64,000 nt of DNA from Branchipolynoe longqiensis (Eukaryota; Annelida; Polychaeta; Phyllodocida; Polynoidae). Below the pieces are notes generated by a model. It did not search any database, was not told the DNA's origin, and was given only the letters and a program-made list of their open reading frames with translations. The stretch spans positions 115,657,430 through 115,721,429 of the forward strand of contig CM059188.1 in assembly GCA_030323885.1 (NCBI GenBank), written 5' to 3'. The translations under genes and the position numbers were made by a program. Position 1 is the first letter of the stretch. Each line of letters begins with the position of its first letter. Below are positions 1 through 10,120 of the stretch, in pieces.

Positions 1-644
1 TACCCTGTATGCCCTGTATGCTTGTCTGAGGCGAAAATAAAAACCCTTTATTTCCACCCCCGCCTCCTCTCTTCCTTTTCGCGCATCGGTCGTAATGCGA
101 AGCATTACGTTTGATGCGAGGAGAGGAAGAGACCCTCCCCCCGCCCCGCGCTGTCGCGCTGCTTTCTCACCTCGGCAGACGGCGCGGCGCGCCGCCCCCT
201 CCCCCGCCCTCCGCGTCGCGCGGCGCTCACGCCTCACCCGACGCCGCTGCTCGCCACCTCTCGCCCTCCCCCGGGCCGGCAGCTTTCACACTCACCTGCT
301 GTCGCCCCTCCCTCCTCCCCTTATAAGGCCGCCCCCCGGCCTCCCTCAGGCACTCGCCCTCCTGCCGTCTCCCAGCTCTTCCCTTTTCACCACCCACCCA
401 CCCTACACTCCTCCTACCTTCTCTTCCAGCGGTGGAGGGCTCCTCGGCACCCCCTCACTCCACTGACACTTGATCTCTGTTTTTCTATTTTTACTCCGCT
501 CCTCATGAGATTCCTTATTTTTATCACATTGTTCAATATTTACCTCTACTCCTCGTTTACCCTGTATGCCCTGTATGCTTGTCTGAGGCGAAAATAAAAA
601 CCCTTTATTTCCACCCCCGCCTCCTCTCTTCCTTTTCGCGCATC
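1..644. repeat. 557-bp-spaced direct repeat, possible LTR-like or tandem element
   Basis: Positions 1-87 recur at 558-644 with no difference that I can see, so the unit length is 557 bp. Each copy carries an AATAAA-like signal (about 35-41 and 592-598). The 88-557 segment is CpG- and C-rich with a TATA-like TTATAAGG at about 320. The second copy ends at 644 exactly where a SINE body resumes (ACTTAAAAATTG), so the structure is inserted in a SINE. It may be a tandem repeat or an LTR pair cut by the window edge. The open frames at 95-466 and 111-326 lie in C-rich DNA and are not convincing genes. Confidence 0.55.
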
Positions 645-894
645 ACTTAAAAATTGATACTTGTCTCTTCCTAGCCAGGCACTCGGCATTATTAGGACAG
701 GGCAAGGACTGGTGTGCTCAGTGTCAGGATAATGTGACTGAGTGGGACATCAGGTCATGGTGCCGGTGGCCTGGTTTCCCAGTAGGACAGCACTATAAAG
801 TCGCCATGAGTGCGCACTGTCACAAGTCGGTACCCTTCCGGATACGACCTTAGATGTTGCTAGGATGTAAAACAACAACAAACAAACAAACAAA
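645..894 (+). mobile_element. SINE-A body and tail, head lost to upstream insertion
   Basis: Starts in the body at the motif TTGATACTTGTC and runs through the block TGTCAGGATAATGTGACTGA to an (AAAC)n tail at 872-894. The tRNA-like head is missing because the 557-bp repeat structure sits in its place. Confidence 0.8.
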
Positions 895-1225
895 CCGGGC
901 GCGGTGGCCTAATCGATAGAGGGCGGGCCTCGTGTGCGGAAGGTCGGGAGTTCGGTTCCTGATCAACTCAAACCAATGACTTTAAAAATGATACTTGTAG
1001 TTTCCTAGCATGGCACTTGGCATTAATAGGATAGGGCAAGGACTGGTTAGCTCAATGTAAGGAGAATGTGACTGAGTGGGATATCGGGCCCTGGTGCCAG
1101 GACCATGATTTCCCTGTGTGGCAGCACTATAAAGTTCCCATGAGCGCACACTGTCACAAAGGGGTACCCGTCCTGATATGACCTAATATGCTGCGAGGAC
1201 GCAAAACAACAAGAAACAAACAAAC
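895..1225 (+). mobile_element. SINE-A, full length
   Basis: tRNA-like head with box A-like CTAATCGATAGAGGGCGGG at about 909 and box B-like GTTCGGTTCC at about 950. The common body follows and the copy ends in CAAACAAAC. It directly abuts the tail of the preceding SINE, giving a head-to-tail pair. Confidence 0.85.
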
Positions 1226-1473
1226 ATTTGGCCATCCCGTCTGGTTTACTAAATAACCTACCCCCCACCCCATGTTAGCTACGACCCTGCCACCTGGAGG
1301 TATTTTCTGACAGCGACCATTTCAGGAAGCATCAAAGCGGTTGATCTCGGCCCTTTGGGTGGTGTGAGATCCGCCAGTGGCGCCCCCTGTCGTCGGCTGT
1401 GACGAGTGATGGATGCCGAGTGGGGTGTGATATGAGTTATCAACAATCAATGTACTTGCACTGGATGTGCCTA
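1226..1473. other. Spacer with a CTCF-like motif
   Basis: Does not match any repeat family in the window. The minus strand over 1372-1392 reads GACAGGGGGCGCCACTGG, which resembles the core CTCF motif (AGGGGGCGC). No gene is seen. Confidence 0.35.
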
Positions 1474-1816
1474 CCGGGCCCGGTGACCTAATCGGTAGAG
1501 CGCGGGCCTCGCGTTCGTAAGGTCGGGAGTTCTGTTCCCTGTCGAGTCAAATCAATGACTTTAAAATTGATACTTGTTGCTTCATACCCTGGCGCCCGGC
1601 ATTGATAGGATAGAGCAAGGACTGGTTAGCTCAGTGTCAGGATAATATGACTTAGTGGGATATTGGGCCGTGGTCCTAGTGGCTTGATTTCCAAGTGGAG
1701 CAGCTCTATAAAGCCGCCATGAGTGGGTACTGTCACAAGTCGGTACCCGTCCTGATATGGCCTTAGATGTTGCTAGGACGTAACACAACAACAAACAAAA
1801 CACACAACAAACAAAC
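1474..1816 (+). mobile_element. SINE-A, full length
   Basis: Head CCTAATCGGTAGAGCGCGGG is close to consensus, with a box B-like GTTCTGTTCCC. The body is intact and the AC-rich tail is extended to 1816. Confidence 0.85.
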
Positions 1817-1913
1817 TAGCTGTGCCAATCCACTAACTCAACCTCTAGTCCTTCTGCTCAGAAAAAAACTCACCTATATTTCAAATCTATTAATCCATTC
1901 CATCATTTTCTAG

Positions 1914-2224
1914 GGTTGGTTGGTTGTTGGAGTTTTACGTCCAGGCAACATCTAAGCTCGTATCTGTGTGACAGTCCACTTTATAGTGCTGCCCCTACTG
2001 GGAAATCAGGTCACCAGCACCATGACCCAATAGCCCACTCAGTCACATTATCCTGACACTGAGCTAAGCAGTCCTTGCCCTATCTTATTAAGGCCGAGTG
2101 GCAGGATAGGAAGCGAAAAGTATCGATGTTATAAGTCATTGGTTTGACTCCACCGGGTATTTCGAACTCCCGATCGCCCGGACGGGAGGCCTGCGCTCTA
2201 CCGATTCGGCGACCACGTCTGGTC
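1914..2224 (-). mobile_element. SINE-A, full length, reversed
   Basis: Reads from the reversed (GGTT)n tail at 1914 to the reversed tRNA-like head CTCTACCGATTCGGCGACC near 2196-2214. It is inverted relative to the three copies upstream. Confidence 0.85.
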
Positions 2225-2352
2225 GGTGCAAGAGCTGGTGTGATGGTGAAGTGGGGGTGCGGGGTGAAGAGGGGGGGGGGGTGAGTTGGAAGGGCTGGTG
2301 GTGGTGGGGCTGAAGAGGGGGTGGGGTGAGGGTGACGGGGAGGCACCCTGAG
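2225..2352. repeat. G-rich low-complexity stretch
   Basis: Runs of GGGGTG/GGGGGG next to the SINE head. The overlapping minus-strand open frames are proline/histidine-rich translations of this tract. Confidence 0.6.
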
Positions 2353-2499
2353 GGCTTTCGTAGTAAACGCTCTGCAGATCCCTAGTTATCGACAAATATC
2401 AAACCCTGGAAGGTGTTGTCATGGCAACGAAAAAAACCACCCTCCACCCGCACAGCCTGCACCCCTACCCACCCCCCTCCCGAACCCACGCTACCAATC

Positions 2500-2812
2500 A
2501 GGATCGGGCCAGGTGATAAATGAATGGTGGCGGGCGACACTAATGGACTGCGCCAAATGTGATTGGCTGAGGATTGGATTGGTGGCACGACGGGTGGCGC
2601 CGCCTGGCGACGGCAGGCGGTGTCCGTGCCAACCTGTCACGTGACGTCACGTGGCATTTTAGTACCGCGCATTGTCACCGGTGGCGCCACTTATCCGCCC
2701 ACAGGTACGGCAGCAAATCAGTGGTCAATTCATTATGGCCGCGTCTGCCCCCGCGCTTTGCCGGCGTCCCATTAAGTTGTGACGTCACTAGGGATAGTTG
2801 GAGGTAGAAGGC
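2500..2812. promoter_or_regulatory. Promoter-like cluster of CCAAT, CRE and E-box motifs
   Basis: Non-repetitive, CpG-containing DNA. It has inverted CCAAT boxes (ATTGG near 2562-2582), a compound palindrome at 2638-2653 in which CACGTG, TGACGTCA and CACGTG overlap, and another TGACGTCA at 2780-2787. Such motif groups mark proximal promoters in many animals. No downstream exon was recognised, so the assignment is an inference from motif content only. Confidence 0.35.
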
Positions 2813-2863
2813 TCAGCCGGCATGACAGTGTCCCTTCTCGTCACCTTTGTCCTCCAGTAGTCG

Positions 2864-3014
2864 ACCAGACGGGATGGCCGAATGTATTGAGAGTGCGTCT
2901 CTCGTTTTCGTAGATCGTGGGATTCAAATTGAACGTTGAGTCAAACACTGGTCCAGTCAAGCCAATGACTTAACAATTGATACTTGTCGCTTCCTAGCCA
3001 GGCGTTCGGCATTG
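2864..3014 (+). mobile_element. SINE-B, left part, interrupted
   Basis: Head-B motif GGGATGGCCGAATG at 2871, then the shared body start TTGATACTTGTCGCTTCC. The copy stops inside CGGCATT at 3014, where the pogo-like element begins, and resumes at 3523-3541 (TAATAGGATAGGGCAAGG). Confidence 0.8.
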
Positions 3015-3522
3015 CAGTATAACCCTGTTAAACCAAACTTGAAGGGACCCTAGAAATTTGTTTGGAATAACTGATCATTGGTTTAACCGAGCTTTGGTTT
3101 CGACTTTGACTTGGCTTTGGCAAAAGCATGGGTGCATTATGAATGTACTATACAATGAATAGGATTAATATTTTCGATTAATATTTGTATCTATATACAG
3201 CATAACCCTATTAAACCAAGCTCAGTTAACCCAAACAATCGGTTAATCCGAACCTTTTTCGGCGGCCTGGTAAAATACTACCATTTATCATATAACAAAT
3301 CTCAGATGACCTTATAACCACATGAAAGTTTGGTTTAACCGTACCGGAAGTGGCCTGGGGCATGACAATTTTGTTAGGATTAATCAATACTTTGGATTAA
3401 GCAAATTTGGTTTAATCAACTTTTTTATATGATAAATGATAGTATTTTGGCAGGCCGCCGAAAAAAGTTTTGATTAACCGATCGTTTGGTTTAACCGAGC
3501 TTGGTTTAACGGGGTTGTACTG
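3015..3522. mobile_element. pogo/Tigger-like MITE, compound copy
   Basis: Left end CAGTATAACCCTGTTAAACC at 3015; right end inverse GGTTTAACGGGGTTGTACTG finishing at 3522, followed by TA. A second left end (CAGCATAACCC) preceded by TA lies at 3198, so 3198-3522 is a complete inner element and 3015-3197 a partial one. CAGT termini with a TA target fit the pogo/Tigger branch of Tc1/mariner. No transposase is present. Confidence 0.7.
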
Positions 3523-3541
3523 TAATAGGATAGGGCAAGGG
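3523..3541 (+). mobile_element. SINE-B, short continuation after the pogo-like insertion
   Basis: TAATAGGATAGGGCAAGG is the body sequence expected immediately after CGGCATT at 3014. Confidence 0.7.
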
Positions 3542-3583
3542 ACAGGGTCCTGTCTCGTCACCTTATATGTGCTCCAGTAGTCC

Positions 3584-3680
3584 ACCAGACAGGATGGCAG
3601 AATGAGTTGAGGGTCCGTCTCTCGAGTTGATAGATCGTGGGTTTTCAAACCCACAGTTTTGAACCCTGGTCAAGTCAAAC
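3584..3680 (+). mobile_element. SINE-B head fragment
   Basis: Head-B motif AGGATGGCAGAATGAGTTGA with box B-like sequence. Its 5' flank (about 3545-3583) resembles the flank of the SINE-B at 2864 (about 2829-2863), so the two heads share leader sequence or were duplicated together. Confidence 0.65.
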
Positions 3681-4285
3681 AATTTGTCAATTAGCGGATA
3701 TTACGCCACTAGAATCAGAATCATAATTCACACCTTAACCGGTTTGATGTGGGAGCCAAAAGGTCTAGAATTACTATTAATGCTACTCACGACACTCTAT
3801 GGAAATACCGCACTTCTCTGCAGGCTATTACAAAATGAACTCAACACCCTCAAAATAACAGTGTGGAAGTCAGGACTGGCAGTGTGGCTCTCTTCCTTTT
3901 GGTTTTTCCATTGCTTTTCTCTCTTCTCAGTTGCCTTCTCTTGGTTTCATATATCACACTACCAGTACCCTTCTATTGTATTTCTTCAGCCAGTTTAGTT
4001 ACAGACACATCTGGTTTGTCAGTTTGACCACATAGAACATGCAAATGTTGTGGTCAAACTGACTAGGCAGAGAGTCTCATTGGTCAACCTCACCTCTAGG
4101 GTGTTGGAGGTGGGAGGGGTGTCGTTACGCAACCACAAACCTGCTTCCTCCTGCTGGCCATTTGGAGGGAACTGACCCACCCATCCAAAGCCAACTTCAT
4201 CTCACCACATATAAATGATCAGTTTTCACAATAATAGGAGATCTACAACACACTCCTCACTATAACACCAAGTGGTCATGATCTC
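3681..4285. other. No recognisable gene; contains a perfect 15-bp hairpin
   Basis: The 104-codon open frame at 3684-3998 has no recognised domain and no codon-level support. GTCAGTTTGACCACA at 4018-4032 is exactly complementary to 4049-4063, giving a 15-bp stem with a 16-nt loop. Confidence 0.5.
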
Positions 4286-4830
4286 TAATGGTGCTGTCAC
4301 ATTACGATGCTTCTCGCCAACGCGCGTCGACATATATGATATTTTGGCGGAACATTGGGATATACGTCAGAAAGCGTTACACACGCATTAGGCGCATGTT
4401 GGTAATCGTTGATGGACGGTGATGGACGGCGGCGCGCATCAGGGTATTGGCAAAGTTTTGTGCTTGCACAAAACTTTTGACATGCGACAACACGCGGGTG
4501 CTAATATTATGGTGACGTATGGGGCACGTCGAGATACGTTAAATGCACTGGAATAACGTTATGCAAACGCTAGGCATAGGCCACGCGCACATGAGGGTCG
4601 TTCCCACACGTTGCGCCAAACTGTTGCTTTGTTGTTTTATGTCCTAGCAACACCTAAGGGCATATCAGGATGGTACTCCAAACATTTTTGTTTTTTTTCT
4701 CACAATGTCGGCCACACGCTACCAATACGTTCCGCTGACGCTGAAAAGTTTGATGTCTCTCGATGATTAAAAGTGATTTTGTGCGTTGGCGGCGCGCTGG
4801 CGAGAACCGTCATAATGTGACAGGCCCATT
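4286..4830. mobile_element. MITE-Q, ACGT/GCGC-word subfamily
   Basis: Left end GGTGCTGTCACATTACGA at 4290; right end ATAATGTGACAGGCCC near 4812-4827. The interior has words of the CAACGCG/ACGTTG type and the internal palindrome AGTTTTGTGC..GCACAAAACT at 4454-4475. A reversed SINE tail fragment is embedded at 4629-4678. No coding capacity. Confidence 0.7.
4629..4678 (-). mobile_element. SINE-A tail fragment inside MITE-Q
   Basis: Reversed tail words TTTTATGTCCTAGCAACA and CATATCAGGATGG. Only the 3' end of the SINE is present. Confidence 0.6.
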
Positions 4831-5149
4831 GTAGTTTTAGGGAACATACAAAGATCAGATCATTTAATGCATATTTACCTAGTAGTTACACATTAAACCT
4901 GTCTCACTGGACCAGGTGCTTCCCTCGTGGTGGTAGAGAGAAACATACACCCTCCCCCCTACCTCCCTGGCCTAACACCCTCCTGGCTGCTTCCCCTGCA
5001 GTTCTACCCAGCATGCCCTGTTACCTCACGCATCAGGCTGGAAATACCTAGCTGGTCACTTCACACCTCAGGCTGGCCAATGGAACAGAATCATTGGGGA
5101 AGTGGGAAATCATCTCGACACTACCTGCCCAATAAACAAACTTAAAATC

Positions 5150-7000
5150 AAAAACAACCAGGACCCATAGGTAACCCCGGAATTAATCAACACAATTATG
5201 GACAAATATGAAGCAGGTAAATTAGCTAAAGAAAGCAGGGTGGCTACAACACATAGAAGAATACCATAAAACAAGAAACCGGAGCCGGAAATCAGTGGGG
5301 AAAGCCAAAAGAAAATTCAAGACCACCAATGGGGAACAAATGTACATAAATTCTGGAAAAACGTAAAGATACTAATTCCCCCCCAAAAATAATAAAGACT
5401 CGATTACCTTATACAACAATGAGGGAATTCAATTCTGCAATGATACAGCAAATATAATTGTCTACCATAGGAAATAAACTATCCAAAAAATGTAACTCTA
5501 ACTGGGCCACAAAAGCACCACTACTAAACATAGTCATATGGTACTGCAAAACCACAATAAAAGAAATAAGTGATGTCATGAAAACAATTGATTGCAAAAA
5601 GCCCTCATGCATTGAAAAGACCTCGAGTATAGGACTGAAGGATGCATTCGGATGCATCCCAGAGGTCTTATGTAACCTAGTCAACACATCATTCAGAAAA
5701 GGTACCTATCTAGACTGCTGGAAGCTCGCCAAAGTAACCCCGCTCCACAAAGGAGGGGATTAACAAGGCCTGGGAAACTATAGACCCATCTCAATACTCC
5801 CACTGCCTGGGAAGCTAATGGAGAAAGTAATGCACGGACATATTATGGACCAGCTGATCGAGCACAAAATACTAAACAGTAAGCAAGGCAGTTTCAGAAA
5901 AAAACACTTGACAATTAAAACAATTGCTAACTTAATAAACGATATCTCTAACAGTATCAATGAAAAAGAGCTAGTGGGTGCAGCATTCATAGACTTCAGC
6001 AAAGCCTTTGACACAGTGGACCGCACTATCCTAATTAGCAAGCTATCCCAAATGGGAAAAAGGGGAGTAACTGGAAAATGGTTAGCAAGCTACCTAAAAA
6101 ATCGAAAGCAATGCACCAAAGTAAATGGACCTATATCAAAAGTGGAAAGAATAAGCTGTGGGGTGATACTGTGGTGTATATGGCAGGCAAATCATCCGAC
6201 GAAATAGAAACAAAACTAAATCAAATACTAATTAAACCAACAGGGTGGTGCCATATAAATAAGATAACTATAAATAGCAATAAATCGAAGACGGTACTGT
6301 TTGGTACCAGATTAACCAGTAACAATCAAATAAAGTGTCCTGGGAAACAGCAGACTAGAGAAGGTAGACAGCTACCGATATCTGGGAGTGGACCTCGACA
6401 GGCACTTAAATTATGACCTTTGCATAACAAACACTATCAAAAAGGCAAACCACACAATATGGCTACTGGCAAAACTGAGATACTACATGACTGAGAACAT
6501 GGCAATTAAAATATATAAAGGCATGATCTTCCCCTACTTTGACTATGGTGATGTAGTATACATGGGAGGAAATACCACACTACTAAACAAGCTACAGGTA
6601 CTGTAACATAAAGCCCTTGAAATATGTCTCCAAGTACACAAAAGATATCCTACAATAGAACTACACAAAAAATGCAATGCAACACTATTAACGAGTAGAA
6701 ACACCTGAAAATACTAGCACACCACTACACCCCAAAATCAGGTTACACAGTAACCCCAAGCAGGGACACTAGGCACATGGCGGCCCCAATACTACTGATG
6801 GAAATGAGTAACACAAAAATCTATGAGAGAACTGTTCTGGCCATGGCAGCACATGCCTGGAATAAACAAAACACAAAACAACGGGCAATCCGTAACCGAC
6901 CACTACACAGAATTCCTAATGAAAACAACTACTTACTGACACAGAAAAATCACACCTGCCCCTGAGTGCAGTCGCTGTTTGCTGTGTACTGGCACAAAAA
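5150..7000 (+). pseudogene. Decayed LINE reverse-transcriptase gene (Jockey/CR1-like group)
   Basis: Plus-strand relic of a non-LTR retrotransposon ORF2. In order: an endonuclease-RT linker (5150-5450, including WVTPELI-like and KDSITLYNNEG), the RT block NYRPIS near 5776 and the palm motif FIDFSKAFDTVDR near 5985. The C-terminal part contains YFDYGDVVY (about 6535-6560) and AAHAWNKQ near 6849. A TAA at 5761-5763 breaks the frame. Near 6163-6172 the text jumps from SCG to DTVVYMAGKS, so the segment expected to hold VPQG and the first part of the catalytic ADD motif is deleted. Further frame changes follow. It cannot encode active RT. Clade placement is from general resemblance only. Confidence 0.85.
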
Positions 7001-7859
7001 GCAAAAGACAGGCCAGAGAAAATGATAGGTATTAAAAATAGGACAATTAGCCCTCCTAAGTACAAAGGAAATCAGGAAAGCTATCACCACATGGCGCAGT
7101 CCACCTGGGTTTGTGTAATGGCACAAACCAACACAGAAACGGTCATGTATCTGATCCACCCTGAAATACAAAGTGGCTAAGCAAACAACACAAGCATCCC
7201 ACATGGTCACAGTTCTAAAGGGTCCAAGTCTGTTCTGGCACACTGGTGCACTATCTAAGGACAGGGCTTGGGTGAAAGGATGCTGTAATAAATCAAAATG
7301 GATGGGATCCTCTCCTGCAAGCCTGCATGACACCCAAGTAGATGTAAATAGTAGGCTAAAGTATCGTACTCAGACTAGATAAAACTCTGGGAAAATACCA
7401 AAAAATATTAACAAAGGCTACTAACACCCAAAATCGCAAAAGTCTGGCCTGAGCAAAAACAGATAAAGACACCTGCGTGAGGGACCATACCAAGACAGTA
7501 CCACAGCTGTCCAGCGTTGAAAACAAGCACCCCTACTGGAGCTTATATGTTATGAGCAGAGTAAATACCTTGTCAATAAACAAAAATATCTTTAAAAAAC
7601 CTCCAGTAGTTCAGAGTCGATAATGCGGAGGGTAATTGTATAAACCTGGCTGGCTTTGTTAGTTCGGAACCGACAGATATGACCTCACAACGTAATCCGC
7701 CGGTTCTTCTTTATTGGACAATGTGTTTGTTATCAGAAGTTACTTTTACTCTATTTTAAGGAAAACTCCCACCAAATTGGGAGACATAGCTGTTTACCGC
7801 TCTGACTAAACCCTGCTTTGAGGTCTTTGTATCTGTCGGGTCTGTAAACTTGTGAAGAT
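7001..7859. other. No recognisable gene; possible LINE 3' flank
   Basis: Follows the LINE relic without a clear boundary. The overlapping open frames at 6950-7333 (minus) and 7173-7382 (plus) match no family I recognise. No tandem structure or TIR was seen. Confidence 0.4.
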
Positions 7860-8140
7860 ATGGAATTCAAGGCTCTTTCAAAACATTTCAAAGCTGTTTT
7901 TTTAAATAGGAATTCAAGACTCTTTTTATTTGGATTTCAGGAAGGGGGGGGGGACAATGGAGAGTAGCGATTTCTGACTAATTTAGAATGGTGGGGAGAG
8001 TTCACTGGAATTCAAGGCTTTTCAACACTAATTACCAAAAATAGGTTAAATTCAAGGTTTATCAAGGCCTTGAAATGGGGCAAATGAAGCTCAAGATTTG
8101 TCAAGACTTTCCAGGCCCCGTATGGACCCTGTCTATGTAA
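7860..8140. repeat. Dispersed 'TTCAAGG/CCAGG' repeat, copy 1
   Basis: AT-rich text with repeated AATTCAAGG and CTTTCCAGG words, ending CCGTATGGACCCTG near 8117-8130. A related stretch lies at 46940-47372 with the ending CCATACGAACCCT, so this is a low-copy dispersed repeat. Confidence 0.5.
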
Positions 8141-8204
8141 CCTGAGTCCTATCGAAGCAAATGTTAGAGCATTCAACGACAGCGACCAGGTAGGTCTGTC
8201 TATG

Positions 8205-8444
8205 CGAATGCTGAGAAACCAGTGGTCCACAACTGGTTCATCAACGGCTGTTGTATGTGATATCCTGTCTGTGGGAAAATGCATATAAAAGACCCCTTGC
8301 TGCTTATTGGAATGAGTAGCCTACGTGGCAGCAGCGAGTTTCCTCCAAAGAAATATGTCAGAATAACCGTGTGTTTGACATCCAATAGCTGATGATGCGA
8401 AAATCAATGTGCTCTAGAGGCATTGTTAGATAAAACAAGCTTTA
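8205..8444 (-). mobile_element. Repeat family D, reversed
   Basis: Reversed order of D landmarks: ACTGGTTCATCAACGGCTG, TGCATATAAAAGACCCCTTG, GACATCCAATAGCTGATG and the reversed start GATAAAACAAGCTTTA. Truncated relative to the copies at 23363 and 33821. Confidence 0.8.
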
Positions 8445-8510
8445 CGAGTGCTCAGGAGTAATGTTCAATGTTATCCGCCCACCCCCAATGGCTGCCACCC
8501 GTTACTGGGT

Positions 8511-9070
8511 TCCTCTAGTCTCCTGTCCTCTCCTTTACTCTCCTCTCCACGCCTCTGCTCTCCTCTCCTCTGCTCTACTCTCCTCTCTTCTACTTTCATC
8601 TCTGCTACTCTTCTCTCCTCTCCTCTCCTGTCCTTTACTCTCCTCTACTCTACTCTCCTCTACTCTCTTCTCCTCTCTTCTCCTGTCCTCTCCTCTACTC
8701 TCCTCTCCTCTACTCTCCTCTCATCACTTATACTCTCATCTCCTCTCCTTTACTCTCCTCTCCTCTACTCTCCTCTACTCTTCTCTCCTTTTATCTCCTC
8801 TCCTCTAGTCTACTCTCCTTTGCTTTACTCTCCTCTCTTCTCCTCTAATCTCCACTTCTCTACTCTACTCTCCTCTACTCTCCTCTCCTTTAATCTCCTC
8901 TCATCTAGTCTACTCTCCTCTACTCTACTCTCTTCTACTCTCCTCTCCTCTCTTCTACTCTCGTCGACTCTCCTCTCCTTTACTATCCTCCCCTCTAGTC
9001 TACTCTCCTCTCCTCTACTCTCCTCTCGTCTCCTCTAATATCCCTCTACTCTACTCTCCTCTCCATCCTT
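8511..9070. repeat. Polypyrimidine TCTCC/TACTC microsatellite array
   Basis: About 550 bp of almost pure pyrimidine on the plus strand made of CTCTCCTCTACTCTCCTC-type words. The long Leu/Ser frames at 8448-9038 and 8461-8808 are direct translations of this array. Confidence 0.95.
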
Positions 9071-9093
9071 ATTCCACTACCATGTCTCCATGA

Positions 9094-9140
9094 CACACAC
9101 ACCTGCACCTCCCCCCCCCCCCCACACACACACACCACCA
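9094..9140. repeat. Poly-C and CA microsatellite
   Basis: C13-type run flanked by ACACAC words. Confidence 0.8.
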
Positions 9141-9248
9141 TCACATCGCCCTTCTCACCATATGGATTAATTGATTTGATCGATTGGAGCCCTACATACC
9201 AGCCTCCATTCGAGATCATATCAAGACCGCCACCCACACATTCATGTA

Positions 9249-9311
9249 CACTTCATAGTGCTGCCCCACTGATAGCTAGAATGCCTTGATCTGATATACT
9301 ATTCAGTCACA
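9249..9311 (-). mobile_element. SINE-A body fragment, reversed
   Basis: TTCATAGTGCTGCCCCACTG followed by GATATACTATTCAGTCACAT. The remainder is cut by the adjoining MITE-P at 9315. Confidence 0.6.
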
Positions 9312-9314
9312 TTT

Positions 9315-9657
9315 TTAACGTTGCTTTGCACATTTTCAAAACCAAAACAATTCCGTAAATTTGATCCTACATATCGACCTTAGATACTGATACATTTAGT
9401 AAACATGTGTTTCCCCATAGAAGGGGATCCTGAGAAACACTAAATAGAGCCTGTTATTGCTGAAGTCTATGGTGTCCCAGTTTTGGCATGATTGCCAAAA
9501 TTAATTTTGAATGTTTATACTCCAAATATCTCCAAAGTTGGCCATTCAAAATGAAAGTTTCTTCAAACTATAGCAAGGTAGATTATAACCATCAGTGTAA
9601 TATATTTATCTCAGAAAATGACAGAAACTGAAAACCATCGGACTATGCAACTTTAAC
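9315..9657. mobile_element. MITE-P, near full length
   Basis: TTAA at both edges (9315-9318 and 9654-9657). The right terminus CATCGGACTATGCAACT is perfect and the left terminus is eroded (CGTTGCTTTGCAC). Internal landmarks: CCTGTTATTGCTGAAGTCTA and TCAGAAAATGACAGAAACT. No coding capacity. Confidence 0.8.
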
Positions 9658-10025
9658 TTCCAGATCCTCTTCTGGCTGAGCTAGGACCTTTTGGACCTCT
9701 AATGCCAGCTCGTTATGGTTAAACAAACTATTCTTTCCACATATATGGAGGTCGACGAAGCCCTGAAGTCATGTAATCATGGGTATCGTCTCCAATGTCT
9801 ATAAACAGGTAATTCTCTTGACACTGAATCGGTTATTCGTTGCCCTTTCAAGGTAATCCCCAACAACAAGCTATGTGATCTGGTTACCAGTAACAACTTT
9901 GTAACTGGTTTGAGTTTGACTCGATCACCGATCGATCCCAACGACCTAAGAATTGACCCCAGGGCCCACCGCACAGGAAGTAGGTGTTCAGTCCTCCTGT
10001 GGAATGGATAGCCCGGTTTGTCCAT
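9658..10025. other. No recognisable gene or repeat
   Basis: Mixed sequence; the 92-codon minus-strand frame at 9777-10055 matches nothing recognised. Confidence 0.4.
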
Positions 10026-10115
10026 GCTTTTTTCTTTTTTTTTGTTGTTGTCCATTAGTTGTTTAAGCAGGGGAAATTTCAGTCATAGACGACTGGTCTT
10101 CCTCATTCCACTGCT
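10026..10115 (-). mobile_element. SINE-B tail 2 fragment, reversed
   Basis: Starts at the reversed poly-A (T-rich 10028-10042), then CATTAGTTGTTTAAGCAGGG and GACTGGTCTTCCTCATTCCA. Confidence 0.75.
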
Positions 10116-10120
10116 GGTCA

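Noticed and set aside
95..466. 123-codon Pro/Arg/Ser-rich open frame, and an overlapping 71-codon frame
   Set aside because: Two different frames are open through the same C- and CpG-rich tract. There is no domain, and the segment belongs to the 557-bp repeat.
1..644. Retroviral LTR pair
   Set aside because: No primer-binding site, no internal gag/pol, and the upstream part is outside the window; kept only as an unexplained direct repeat.
895..970. Functional tRNA gene suggested by A and B boxes
   Set aside because: The head is followed by the SINE body, lacks a paired acceptor stem, and recurs dozens of times in the window.
8448..9038. 196-codon Leu/Ser frame that looks like a membrane protein
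   Set aside because: It is a direct translation of a pyrimidine microsatellite; shifted frames give the same composition.
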